From the NCBI GenBank assembly GCA_963718405.1, contig CAVQYZ010000002.1, positions 682,001-746,000 of the forward strand: a stretch of 64,000 bases of DNA, written 5' to 3'. Within the stretch, counting starts at the first letter, position 1, and every line of letters begins with the position of its first letter. The notes beneath the pieces are model-generated. The model ran no database searches. It was given only the letters and a program-made list of their open reading frames with translations, and was not told where the DNA came from. This DNA comes from Bog-756 sp963718405. GTDB lineage: Bacteria; Actinomycetota; Acidimicrobiia; Acidimicrobiales; RAAP-2. This document shows positions 8,389 to 16,431 of the stretch, piece after piece. Position numbers and translations under genes: made by a program.

Positions 8389-9621
8389 ATGTGTGAGCCA
8401 ATTGGAGTGGGTCCACAAATGAGGAAAGAGAATCTCGGATTGGGTGGAGTGGCCAGGACCTTCCGGCCTCCCGGCCTTCACCGGATAGCAGCACGGCCCG
8501 ACCGGTGGGTCGACGAGGCTGGCTCGTCGGTGGATGACCCGGCTGTACTCGAACGATTGCAGCGGCTGGCCATTCCACCCGCATGGGTCGACGTGTGGGC
8601 GTCGACCGATGCCGGTGCGTCCGTGCAGGTCACGGGGGTCGACCAGCGCGGTCGGACTCAGTACCGGTACTCTCCCGCCGCTGCCGATCTTGCCAGTGAC
8701 CGCAAGTTCGAGCGCATGACGCTCTTCGCCGCGGGCATTCCCGCCCTCGACCATCAGGTAGCGGTCGACCTCGCTCACTACCGGCGGGATCCATTGGCCC
8801 CCCGGGTCGTGACGGCCGCAGTCGTCCGGCTCCTGGAGCGGGGCCTGCTGCGGGTTGGAAACGACCGGTATGCCAGAGATAATCACACGTACGGACTGAC
8901 AACGCTGCGGCGGAGTCACGTCGAAACGAGCGGACCGACCATTACCTTCCGTTTCGTCGGGAAGGAACACCGTCCTCACACCGTCGAAGTCCACGACCAG
9001 GTCACGGCGAAGGTCGTTAGTGCGCTGGTACGTGCGGCAGCTGACGATGCTCAACCGATCTTCACAGCAACCGGTGAACAAGGAGCACATCACGTTACCA
9101 GTGCTGCAGTGAACGCCTACCTCCATGCCCACACCCAGTCGCCGGCGAGTGCCAAGGTGTTCCGCACGTGGGGCGCCACGGTGGCGGCAGTTGCAGTGCT
9201 CGCTGGGGCCGAACCCCCAGGGGGAGTTTCGGCCAGGTCGCGGGAACGACTCGCCGTGGGAGCTGCGGCGGCCCTGCTCGGCGATACGGCCACCGTCACC
9301 CGGTCTTCCTACATCCACCCTGCCTGGACCGACGTCGGCCGTTCCGAACCGGTGGTGGCTGCCGTCGCCGAGTCCTCGGCTCGCGTCGGCACCACTGCTG
9401 TGGCCAGCCTTTTTACCGACCCGGGCCTCCAGGCGGCGGTGCTTTCCGGAATCACCAAGGAGACATCGGAGGTCGTACCCGGCGTCGACTCGGGGCATCA
9501 TCCCCATTCCTCAGCTGCCGGCGAGGGCCGGGTCACTGGGATGCTGGCTGAGTGGGACGGTCTCGACGCTGAACCAGGGGGACAGCGGCAGCGATTCGAG
9601 GACCGTGCTCAGCCCGGCTGA
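8389..9621 (+). CDS. DNA topoisomerase type IB (poxvirus-like)
   Basis: This 410-residue protein nicks and reseals one DNA strand through a 3'-phosphotyrosine to relax supercoils. Family motifs in order are IPPAWVDVW, GRTQYRYS, the strongly conserved VGNDRYARDNHTYGLTTLR, the FRTWGAT stretch, and RSSYIHPAW with the catalytic Tyr at about residue 308. A second possible start, ATG 8419, has GGAG upstream. The C-terminal 37 codons overlap the convergent isomerase-like gene on the other strand and look unlike conserved topoisomerase sequence, so they may be a variable tail. Bacterial IB enzymes are accessory to topoisomerase I and gyrase. Confidence 0.92.
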   Translation: MCEPIGVGPQMRKENLGLGGVARTFRPPGLHRIAARPDRWVDEAGSSVDDPAVLERLQRLAIPPAWVDVWASTDAGASVQVTGVDQRGRTQYRYSPAAADLASDRKFERMTLFAAGIPALDHQVAVDLAHYRRDPLAPRVVTAAVVRLLERGLLRVGNDRYARDNHTYGLTTLRRSHVETSGPTITFRFVGKEHRPHTVEVHDQVTAKVVSALVRAAADDAQPIFTATGEQGAHHVTSAAVNAYLHAHTQSPASAKVFRTWGATVAAVAVLAGAEPPGGVSARSRERLAVGAAAALLGDTATVTRSSYIHPAWTDVGRSEPVVAAVAESSARVGTTAVASLFTDPGLQAAVLSGITKETSEVVPGVDSGHHPHSSAAGEGRVTGMLAEWDGLDAEPGGQRQRFEDRAQPG

Positions 9622-10131
9622 GTCGGGCGCCTGCCACAGGCCCAGCGCTCGGCCTGGGCCGGGCAGGGTCCAGAGCCGCTTCAGGTATCCCTCCCCGGCG
9701 AGCTCCCGCGTCCGATCTGCTTCGCGCCGGGTGAAGGCATCGACGGTCTCGGCGGTGACGTCCGCCGGAATGGCCACGGTGAACGTGGTCAGAAACTCAC
9801 TGCGCCCAGGTTCAGGAGCGGGCGCTCCGGGTGTTCCGCTCGGTCCGCCCGGATCGTTCGGGTGGGGCCGGAGGGCGGTTACCTCATCGCTGCGCCATAT
9901 CCGTAAGGGCATGGAGGCCAGAACCGCTTCGAGTGAGTCACCGTCATCGGCAGCGAATAGGCCCAGCGAGCGCCATTCCCCCGGCTGCAGCGGTGGGCGC
10001 CACAAGCGAAGGAGGCTTCCCTGCGCCGCCAGCTGGCCCGAATGGGCCGCTTCGCGGCGGCGTACGTCTTGAACGTCCCCGTCCGGCGTCCCTTCCGGGA
10101 CGTGGGTGGTCATTGTTACGAGAAACTCCAT
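9511..10131 (-). CDS. tandem-duplicated muconolactone isomerase-like protein
   Basis: Starting at ATG 10131 behind AGGAGA, the 206-residue protein consists of two similar halves of about 95 residues. Each begins with a FLVTMT / FLTTFT beta-strand, continues with RREA...LA..G.L.RLW, and ends with a LPL.PW...V..L..HP.DP tail. That is the ferredoxin-like fold of muconolactone delta-isomerase (CatC-like). The usual enzyme is one such domain assembled into a decamer; here two are fused. Nearby genes are not an obvious beta-ketoadipate pathway, so the isomerase reaction is uncertain. The 3' end overlaps the convergent topoisomerase gene by 111 bases. Confidence 0.78.
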   Translation of the reverse strand: MEFLVTMTTHVPEGTPDGDVQDVRRREAAHSGQLAAQGSLLRLWRPPLQPGEWRSLGLFAADDGDSLEAVLASMPLRIWRSDEVTALRPHPNDPGGPSGTPGAPAPEPGRSEFLTTFTVAIPADVTAETVDAFTRREADRTRELAGEGYLKRLWTLPGPGRALGLWQAPDSAGLSTVLESLPLSPWFSVETVPLSQHPSDPALAGS

Positions 10132-10272
10132 CGTGATGTGTCTCCTGGGCGGAAGCGGGGGAGTGGTTTGTGGAGGTTGCCCACACGCCACGGAGCACGA
10201 TGCTTGGTGATGTCGGCGTGACGGTGAGTTGGCTGGCTGTGATCGGACCCCGGCCGGTCATGCCCATTCCGC

Positions 10273-11616
10273 CTAGCCCGGCTGACGCCCCTTCCCTATC
10301 TCCTTGTGGAGCGCTTTGAGGGTGGCCACGAAAATCTCCGAGAAGGTCGGGAAGGGCTGGATGGTGTCCCGCAGCACGTCGAGCGGCACCTTGGCCCGAA
10401 TGCCCAGCGTGGCCTGCTGTAGCCACTCGCCGGCCTCGGGTCCCAAGGCGTAGGCGCCGGTCAACTGCTTCCCATCGCTGAGGAGGGTCAAAAAGCCGTT
10501 CGACTGTGCGTAGTCGTGGTCATAGGTGGAGGTCTTGGCCACCTCGGTCAGCGGGGTGGTGGCGGTGAAGGGAGCCTCGGCGGCGCCCACCGAGGCGGCT
10601 TGGGGGTCCGTGTAGACCACATCAGGAATGGCTTCGTAGTGGGCTTCCCGGGGTTCCCCCAGAATGTTGGAGGCCACCACCTCGCCCTGGTACTTCCCTA
10701 CGTGGGTCAGCATCCGCACGCCGTTGACGTCGCCGATGGCCCACAGCCTTTCGCCGGCGGACAAGTGGGCGTCGACCTGGAGCCCGTGGCGGTCGGCATG
10801 GGCATCGACGGTGTCCAGGCCGATGTCGTCCACGCGGGGACGCCGGCCCGTGGCGAGGAGCAGGTGGTCACCGCGCAACTCACGACCGCCATCGAGGGTC
10901 AGGACATACTCCTCGCCCTCCCGTCTGGCCCCGGTGGCCTGCACACCCAACACCAGCTCGACGCCATCGGCCACCAGCACATCGGCCAGCGCTTCGCCCA
11001 GAGGTTTGGGCTCTCGCGCCAACAGGTGGGGTGCCCCCTCGACCACGGCCACCTCGCCACCCAGTCGGCGCACGGCCTGAGCCATTTCGACGCCGACCGG
11101 CCCACCGCCCAGTATCAGCAGCCGCCGCGGCACGCTCTTCATCCCGGTGACCTCGCGGTTGCTCCAGACACCATCCAGGTCGGCCAGTCCCGGGACCGGC
11201 GGCACGACAGGGTCTGAACCGGTGGCCACGACAATGTTGTCGGCGGTGTGGGGCACGCCGTCCACTTCGACCACCCCGACTCCGGCCAGCCGCCCCGTGC
11301 CGCGCAGCAGGGCGATACCCCGGTCCGACAGCCACTTCTCCTGGGTGGCATCCGAGTAGTTCGAGACCATGAAGTCGCGATAGGCCAGGGCTGCTTTGAC
11401 ATCGACCTGGGCGCTAGCTGCTGCTTCACGCGCCCCGTGGACCGCTTCTCCGGGGCGCAGCAGTGTCTTGGAAGGGATGCAGGCGTAGTAGGAGCACTCG
11501 CCTCCGACCAACTGGCGCTCGACGACGGCGACCCGCAGTCCACCGTCAGCCAACTCACCGGCGCAGTGCTCGCCGGGCGAGCCGCCACCCAGGACGATGA
11601 CGTCGTAGTCGCTCAC
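10273..11616 (-). CDS. FAD/NAD(P)-dependent disulfide oxidoreductase (dihydrolipoamide dehydrogenase-like)
   Basis: This 447-residue flavoprotein has the FAD-binding VIVLGGGSPGEHCAGEL, the redox disulfide in GGECSYYACIPSK (CxxxxC), the NAD(P) fold LLILGGGPVGVEMAQ, and the second FAD motif LWAIGDVNG. These are hallmarks of the dihydrolipoamide dehydrogenase/mercuric reductase family. The C-terminal interface, normally HxHPTxxE with the catalytic His, reads IQPFPTFSE, so that His is absent. The electron acceptor is therefore unlikely to be lipoamide. The GTG start overlaps the preceding gene's stop as GTGA, so translation is coupled. It is the last gene of a VOC/62-aa/oxidoreductase operon. Confidence 0.9.
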   Translation of the reverse strand: MSDYDVIVLGGGSPGEHCAGELADGGLRVAVVERQLVGGECSYYACIPSKTLLRPGEAVHGAREAAASAQVDVKAALAYRDFMVSNYSDATQEKWLSDRGIALLRGTGRLAGVGVVEVDGVPHTADNIVVATGSDPVVPPVPGLADLDGVWSNREVTGMKSVPRRLLILGGGPVGVEMAQAVRRLGGEVAVVEGAPHLLAREPKPLGEALADVLVADGVELVLGVQATGARREGEEYVLTLDGGRELRGDHLLLATGRRPRVDDIGLDTVDAHADRHGLQVDAHLSAGERLWAIGDVNGVRMLTHVGKYQGEVVASNILGEPREAHYEAIPDVVYTDPQAASVGAAEAPFTATTPLTEVAKTSTYDHDYAQSNGFLTLLSDGKQLTGAYALGPEAGEWLQQATLGIRAKVPLDVLRDTIQPFPTFSEIFVATLKALHKEIGKGRQPG

Positions 11617-11798
11617 GAGCTCGCTCCGCTGCCGGCCTGACCGGAAGGCCCGGACTGTTCGTCCACCATGAATTGCGCGTACCAGTCCGGCCAGTCGGCG
11701 TCGGGGTGGCCGATCTCCTCTTCGTGGTGGCCGTGAGCATCGGCGGCCCGTCGGAGGGCGGCGGCCAGATCAGTGGGGGAGTCGTAGGTGGTCGGCAT
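11613..11798 (-). CDS. conserved small protein with WPDWYA motif
   Basis: ATG 11798 behind AGAGGAA starts a 61-residue acidic protein: DLAAALRRAADAHGHHEEEI, then DADWPDWYAQFMVDEQSG. I recall similar small proteins with the DWPDWYA.YMV.EQ.G signature near VOC genes in actinobacteria. No enzymatic motif is visible. Its stop overlaps the next start (GTGA) and the upstream VOC gene ends 47 bases before it, so the three genes form one unit. Function unknown; an adaptor or partner of the neighbouring proteins is only a guess. Confidence 0.75.
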   Translation of the reverse strand: MPTTYDSPTDLAAALRRAADAHGHHEEEIGHPDADWPDWYAQFMVDEQSGPSGQAGSGASS

Positions 11799-11845
11799 CA
11801 AGATTCCTCTTCCTGGTTGGCGGGTATCAGCTCCGTACGGTCAGC

Positions 11846-12289
11846 TCATCGACCAGGAAGGCGCGTCGTCACCTCTTGGAGAAACCAGCTGTTGCCGTCC
11901 GGATCACGGAACGAGGCAAATGACCCATAGCTCTTGTGCTCCGGAGCCGGACCCGGGGCCCGGGCCTCGCTGCCGGCATGATGGAACACCCCTCCGGTGT
12001 CGTGGAACACCTCGCTGACCTCTACACCACGGTCGATCAGCTCGGTCCGGGCCGCCTCGATATCGGTCACGGTGAGCTGCAGGCCTTCGGTCGAGCCCGG
12101 TGCGGCCGAGGTCGTCCCACTGCCGAAGATGATCGAGCAGGCCGAGCCCGGCGGAGTCAGCTGAACCACCCGGAACCCGCCCTCGCCGGGGAAATCGGCA
12201 TCCAGGCGCCATCCCAGCGATTGGTAGAAGGCTTTGGCCCGATCCACATCGGATACCGGAACCACGACCACTTCGAGCTTCATGTCCAC
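11846..12289 (-). CDS. VOC (glyoxalase/dioxygenase-fold) family protein
   Basis: The protein begins MKLEVVVVPVSDVDRAKAFY and runs through two beta-alpha-beta-beta-beta modules to SFRDPDGNSWFLQEV, the signature of vicinal-oxygen-chelate proteins. GTG 12289 lies an ideal distance from GAGGAA; ATG 12283, two codons later, is the alternative. The frame is open upstream to 12589 but that stretch is low-complexity Arg/Pro and not family-like. VOC members include glyoxalase I, extradiol dioxygenases and antibiotic-binding proteins, so the reaction is open. First gene of the operon with the 61-residue protein and the disulfide oxidoreductase. Confidence 0.85.
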   Translation of the reverse strand: MDMKLEVVVVPVSDVDRAKAFYQSLGWRLDADFPGEGGFRVVQLTPPGSACSIIFGSGTTSAAPGSTEGLQLTVTDIEAARTELIDRGVEVSEVFHDTGGVFHHAGSEARAPGPAPEHKSYGSFASFRDPDGNSWFLQEVTTRLPGR

Positions 12290-12603
12290 GGCCAGTTCCT
12301 CTCTCTGGGGCTTCACGAGCCGCCGCCCGGCACCCGTCGCCAGCCGGTCGTGGGGACACTTTCGCGCGGCTTTTCCTCGAAGTCCAGGGCCTATTTGCCT
12401 GACCACATGACCGACCGATGGTGCCGATCCCTCGGGGCCACGGTGGCTGCCCCTAACGCATCCGTCAGGCCCGCGGGGGCAACGGTGGGCGACGGCATGG
12501 ACCGAGGGGATAGCCTGACCAAAAGCCCGCCCGCCGGTAGAACGGACTCGCTTCCACCCCCTTGGAGGCGGCGCGCTGGAGGCGGCCAAGGAGGTGGTGA
12601 TCC

Positions 12604-13206
12604 GTGCGATCCGACATCAGACCCGGCGGAACCTTTCCCGATTACTCCCTGCCGGATCACACCGATACGGTGCGCAAGCTCAGTGAGCTCCAAGGGGATG
12701 ATCCGCTCATCCTGACCCTGGCACGGGGCAATTACTGTCCGAAGGAGCACCAGCAACACCTCGAGCTCGCGGCCAACTATGCCAAGGTCGCCGTGGGCTA
12801 CACCCAGATCGTCACCATCTCGACGGACGACCATCACAGCACGCAGGAATTCCGCGCCTCCGTCGGTGCCGTATGGACCTTCCTCTCCGACCCGGGTCGA
12901 ACGGTTCAAAAGGACCTCGACATCCAGGAGTACACCGATCCCGAGCACGACCCGATGATCCCCCACACCCTGGTGCTCAAACCGGGACTGGTGGTCCACA
13001 GCGTCTACAACGGGTACTGGTTCTGGGGCCGCCCCTCGTTTCACGATCTCTGGCGTGACCTGTGCGTGGCGTCGAGCGAGATCCGCCCCGACTGGGACCT
13101 GAGCAAGCCTGGGCTCAAAGAGGCCTGGGATGCCGGCGATTACTCCAGCTTTCATGGATGGAACAAGCACTCCGGCCAGTCCATGCCGACCTCGTACGAG
13201 TCATAG
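12604..13206 (+). CDS. peroxiredoxin-like (AhpC/TSA-fold) protein
   Basis: A perfect AAGGAGGTG ribosome site precedes GTG 12604. The 200-residue thioredoxin-fold protein has GGTFPDYSLPDHTD at the N-terminus, the strand-loop LTLARGNYCPKEHQ with a single Cys where peroxiredoxins carry the peroxidatic residue, then IVTISTDDHHSTQEF and TFLSDPGRTVQKDLDI. It lacks the usual P-x3-T-x2-C context, so it is a divergent redoxin. The family reduces peroxides or disulfides; activity is inferred. It is divergent from the VOC/oxidoreductase operon, so a shared thiol-redox role is possible. Confidence 0.8.
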   Translation: MRSDIRPGGTFPDYSLPDHTDTVRKLSELQGDDPLILTLARGNYCPKEHQQHLELAANYAKVAVGYTQIVTISTDDHHSTQEFRASVGAVWTFLSDPGRTVQKDLDIQEYTDPEHDPMIPHTLVLKPGLVVHSVYNGYWFWGRPSFHDLWRDLCVASSEIRPDWDLSKPGLKEAWDAGDYSSFHGWNKHSGQSMPTSYES

Positions 13207-13309
13207 GCCCTTACCAGGGGCCTGGCGGTCGCCACCGGCTGCCGAGGTGGTGACGGAGCCGGCCTCCGATGGGTGACAAAGCGCGGCCGATGGTGGGGAA
13301 GGGAGGAGG

Positions 13310-14050
13310 ATGGCGGCCAAGGCTCAAACACTGAAACGACCGTTCTATGAGCGACCGGCCCCGCTGGTCTCTGCGGAGCTGATCGGAAAGGTCTTGTCGT
13401 ACGGACCGCTGAGCGGCCGGATCGTCGAGGTGGAAGCGTACGATGAGAGCGAGCCGGCCAGCCATGGCTTCTCGGGGCTCACGAAGAGCAACGAGACCCT
13501 GTTCGGTCCCCCGGGACACCTCGAGATCTATCTCTCCTACGGCGTCAACTACCTGACCAACGTGGTGTGTCAGCCGGCCGGTGTGGGAGCCGGCATCCTC
13601 ATCCGGGCGCTGGAGCCACTGACGGGAATGGACGTGATGAGGGCCAACCGGGGTGATCCCAAAGACCCGGACCATCGACTGTGCAGTGGGCCCGGCCGCC
13701 TGTCCAAGGCTTTTGGCCTGAGCCGGGCTGACAACAGTACGGACCTGGTGGTGGGGAAGGTCCGGATCCTCGATGACCACTGTGCGCTCCCGTACGCCAC
13801 CAGTGCCCGTGTCGGCATCTCTGTGGGACTGGACCTCGACTGGCGCTTTTACGTTGAGGGCAATTCCAGCGTGTCGGTCCCGGCCCCGGCCAAGCGCACG
13901 GGGACGGTGTCATCGCCGCTCGAGGTCCCGATCATCCTGACCAGGTCCAACCCGGCGACCTCACCCGGTCAATGGGCTCGGCTCCCTCAGATGTCTCGGC
14001 TCAGGCGAAGAACCGGTCAGCTGCTGCCTGATCTTCGAAGAACACGTTGA
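13310..14050 (+). CDS. DNA-3-methyladenine glycosylase (AAG/MPG family)
   Basis: This 246-residue base-excision enzyme flips alkylated purines out of DNA and cleaves the glycosidic bond. Conserved stretches are FYERPAPLVSAELIGKVL, GRIVEVEAYDE (containing the catalytic Glu), HGFSGLTKSNETLFGPPGH, YLSYGVNYLTNVVC, GILIRALEPL and LCSGPGRLSKAFGL. A purine-rich ribosome site abuts the ATG. The last 17 codons overlap the convergent SnoaL-like gene. Homologues usually run about 190-210 residues, so the C-terminal tail is an extension. Confidence 0.93.
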   Translation: MAAKAQTLKRPFYERPAPLVSAELIGKVLSYGPLSGRIVEVEAYDESEPASHGFSGLTKSNETLFGPPGHLEIYLSYGVNYLTNVVCQPAGVGAGILIRALEPLTGMDVMRANRGDPKDPDHRLCSGPGRLSKAFGLSRADNSTDLVVGKVRILDDHCALPYATSARVGISVGLDLDWRFYVEGNSSVSVPAPAKRTGTVSSPLEVPIILTRSNPATSPGQWARLPQMSRLRRRTGQLLPDLRRTR

Positions 14051-14414
14051 TGGCGGTCAGAAGATCGTCCTGGTCGAACCCCAGCAGATAGATGTGATGC
14101 CCACGGTAGATCACGCCCTCCGTCTGGGCCTGGGCGTACTGAAGCGCCGTGATGTGGGTCTCGCCGATCATCCAATCCACCCACTTGAGGACCTCGAAGG
14201 TTCCGTGGGAGAAGTCGATCAGCTCGACGATGTGCTGTCGCACCTCATCGGGTCCGTGGGCCGTACCGGCCAGCCGGTTGTGCCCCGGCACCGTGTAGAC
14301 CACGTGAGGCGACAGCAGGTGGACCACATCGTCCACCTGCTCCCTCGAGTAGCTGAGGAAGAACCTCCTGGCATTGATCAGCCGCTGGGGTGCTGGCCCA
14401 CTCACCATCGGCAC
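14001..14414 (-). CDS. SnoaL-like / NTF2-fold protein
   Basis: A 137-residue protein with the cone-shaped NTF2 pattern: RRFFLSYSREQVDDVVHLLS, then YTVPGHNRLAGTAHGPDEVR and a C-terminal set of strands ending INVFFEDQAAADRFFA. SnoaL-like proteins include polyketide cyclases, limonene-epoxide hydrolase relatives and many of unknown role; nothing fixes the substrate. GTG 14414 is used. The 3' end overlaps the convergent DNA glycosylase gene by 50 bases. The GH15 gene lies upstream on the same strand, 90 bases away. Confidence 0.8.
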   Translation of the reverse strand: MPMVSGPAPQRLINARRFFLSYSREQVDDVVHLLSPHVVYTVPGHNRLAGTAHGPDEVRQHIVELIDFSHGTFEVLKWVDWMIGETHITALQYAQAQTEGVIYRGHHIYLLGFDQDDLLTAINVFFEDQAAADRFFA

Positions 14415-14504
14415 ACCTTAGGTGACTCCATCCTGGCTCGACCCGGGTGAACCAGGGGAGTCCAGCCAGCCAAACCGGATCCTGCTGGCGAGGCCACCCG
14501 GACC

Positions 14505-16409
14505 TCAGGTCGGTTCCGGTGGGCGTGAAGCCGTCAGCCCCCGGGCGGCGTTCACGATCCCGACATGGGTGAAGGCCTGGGGAAAGTTACCGAGCAGACG
14601 CCGCTGGTCCGGGTCGTACTCCTCGGAGAAGAGTCCGACGTCGTTGGCCAGAGCGCCCACTTGCCGGAAGAGGGCTGTGGCCTCATCGATCCGACCCATG
14701 AGCCGGAGGCAGCCGACCATCCACAGGGTGCAGGGGAGGAACATGCCCTCGCCGCCCGGCAGCCCGTCCACCCCTGACTCGTTCTCATAGCGGAGGACGA
14801 ACCCATCTTTGGTGAGGTGCTTTTGAATGGCCTCGACGGTCTGGACCATTCGTTCGTCGTCGGGGGGCAGGAACCCGACCAGTGGCATCATCAGCAAGCT
14901 GGCGTCCAGCTCCGTAGCTCCGTAGTACTGGGTGAACGCCCCCACGTCGGAGTTCCAGCCCTGGTCGTACACCTCGGCATGAATGGCATCTCGGATGGCT
15001 CTCCACTGGTCGACCGGTCCATCCAGTCCGTGGACCTCGACGCTGCGAACGGCGCGGTCGAAGGCGACCCAGGCCATGACCTTGGAGTGGGTGAACTGCT
15101 GACGAGGACCACGAACCTCCCAGATTCCGTCATCAGGATCGGACCAGTGATCGACCAGAAATCCCATGATGGCCACTTGGATCCGCCAGATGATGTCTTG
15201 CACCGGTATGTCGTGGGAGCGAGCCCGGTCGATGGCGTCCATCAGTTCCCCGTAGACGTCGAGTTGGAACTGCCCGGAGGCGGCATTCCCGATCCGTACC
15301 GGCGCCGATCCCTGGTAGCCGGGGAGCCAGTCGACCTCCATCTCCGTCAGGCGACGCTCGCCGGCCGGTCCGTACATGATCTGCAGTTGATCGGGATCAC
15401 CGGCAGCGACGCGCCCCAGCCAGGCCAGCCAGCTCTCCGCTTCTTCACGCAGGCCCGAATCGATCAGGGCTTCGAGCGTGAAGGTGGCGTCTCGGACCCA
15501 GCAGTAGCGGTAGTCCCAGTTGCGCACGCCCCCGAGTGACTCCGGGAGGGAAGTGGTGGCCGCAGCCACGATGCCCCCCGTCGGACCGTAGGTGAGCCCC
15601 TTCAACGTCACCAGCGATCGCAGAGCCAGCTCGCTCCACTCGCCATGCACCGGCAGAACGTCAGCGCACCAGTCTCCCCAGAATTTCATGGTTTCATCCA
15701 GCGCCCGAGCAGTATCGAGCACGAACGGAGGATCCTCGTGCGACTTGTACCAGCCGAGAACAAACGACGTCTCGTCGCCGGCGCTGACCTTGAACGTTCC
15801 CTCGTGGCGCATCTCGACACCCTTCAGCTCGACCGGGGTGTCGAGTACGAGGGCATTCGGTCCGGCAACGGCGATAAGGCCACGATCCGTCCGCCGGACC
15901 CAAGGTACATCGAGCCCGTATTCGAAGCGCATGATCAGTTCGGTGCGCATCGACACGTCACCTTGGACGCCCTGGACCAGTCGGACCACTCTCGGGTGGT
16001 GATGTCGGGGCGGCATGAAGTCAATGACCCGTACCACGCCGGTGTCGGTGGTGATCTCCGTCTCGAGCACCATCGATCTGCTCCGATAGCGACGGACGTT
16101 GGAGGTCACCGGCTGGTCAGGGGTGATCTGCCACCGGCCGTGCTCTTTTTCTCCGAGGAGCTTGGCGAAGCAACTTCCCGAGTCGAAGCGGGGAAGGCAG
16201 AGCCAATCGATGGAACCGTCTCGCCCGACCAGCGCGGCGGTCTCGGTATCGCCGATCATGGCGTAATCCTCGATGTTCTGAGTCATTGTCCGCACCGGTC
16301 CGGCAACCTGGCGCGCCTCGCCGTCGCCTGGGGGTTCGTGTTGCGTGGGGCCATCATGATCGGATGGGGTCGAGTCGTCAACCGGACCGTTTCGTCGCTG
16401 AAGCCCCAC
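14505..16409 (-). CDS. glycoside hydrolase family 15 protein (glucoamylase/trehalase-like)
   Basis: A 634-residue cytoplasmic-type GH15 enzyme. IEDYAMIGDTETAALVGRDG and GSIDWLCLPRFDS form the N-terminal signature; LGGVRNWDYRYCWVRDATFT is the conserved active-site region of the (alpha/alpha)6 barrel, and a second acidic segment follows later. The family hydrolyses alpha-glucosidic bonds; actinobacterial members of this type include trehalases, so trehalose is a reasonable candidate substrate. GAGGAAG precedes the GTG at 16409; ATG 16286 (MTQNIEDY) is an alternative start that removes a 41-residue polar extension. The large secreted-protein gene is directly upstream, 22 bases away. Confidence 0.9.
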   Translation of the reverse strand: MGLQRRNGPVDDSTPSDHDGPTQHEPPGDGEARQVAGPVRTMTQNIEDYAMIGDTETAALVGRDGSIDWLCLPRFDSGSCFAKLLGEKEHGRWQITPDQPVTSNVRRYRSRSMVLETEITTDTGVVRVIDFMPPRHHHPRVVRLVQGVQGDVSMRTELIMRFEYGLDVPWVRRTDRGLIAVAGPNALVLDTPVELKGVEMRHEGTFKVSAGDETSFVLGWYKSHEDPPFVLDTARALDETMKFWGDWCADVLPVHGEWSELALRSLVTLKGLTYGPTGGIVAAATTSLPESLGGVRNWDYRYCWVRDATFTLEALIDSGLREEAESWLAWLGRVAAGDPDQLQIMYGPAGERRLTEMEVDWLPGYQGSAPVRIGNAASGQFQLDVYGELMDAIDRARSHDIPVQDIIWRIQVAIMGFLVDHWSDPDDGIWEVRGPRQQFTHSKVMAWVAFDRAVRSVEVHGLDGPVDQWRAIRDAIHAEVYDQGWNSDVGAFTQYYGATELDASLLMMPLVGFLPPDDERMVQTVEAIQKHLTKDGFVLRYENESGVDGLPGGEGMFLPCTLWMVGCLRLMGRIDEATALFRQVGALANDVGLFSEEYDPDQRRLLGNFPQAFTHVGIVNAARGLTASRPPEPT

Positions 16410-16431
16410 CGTCAGACTTCCTCATACCGGG

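Noticed and set aside
8086..9507. A 473-codon minus-strand frame over the topoisomerase gene
   Set aside because: Antisense shadow caused by high G+C third positions; the plus strand has clear topoisomerase IB motifs.
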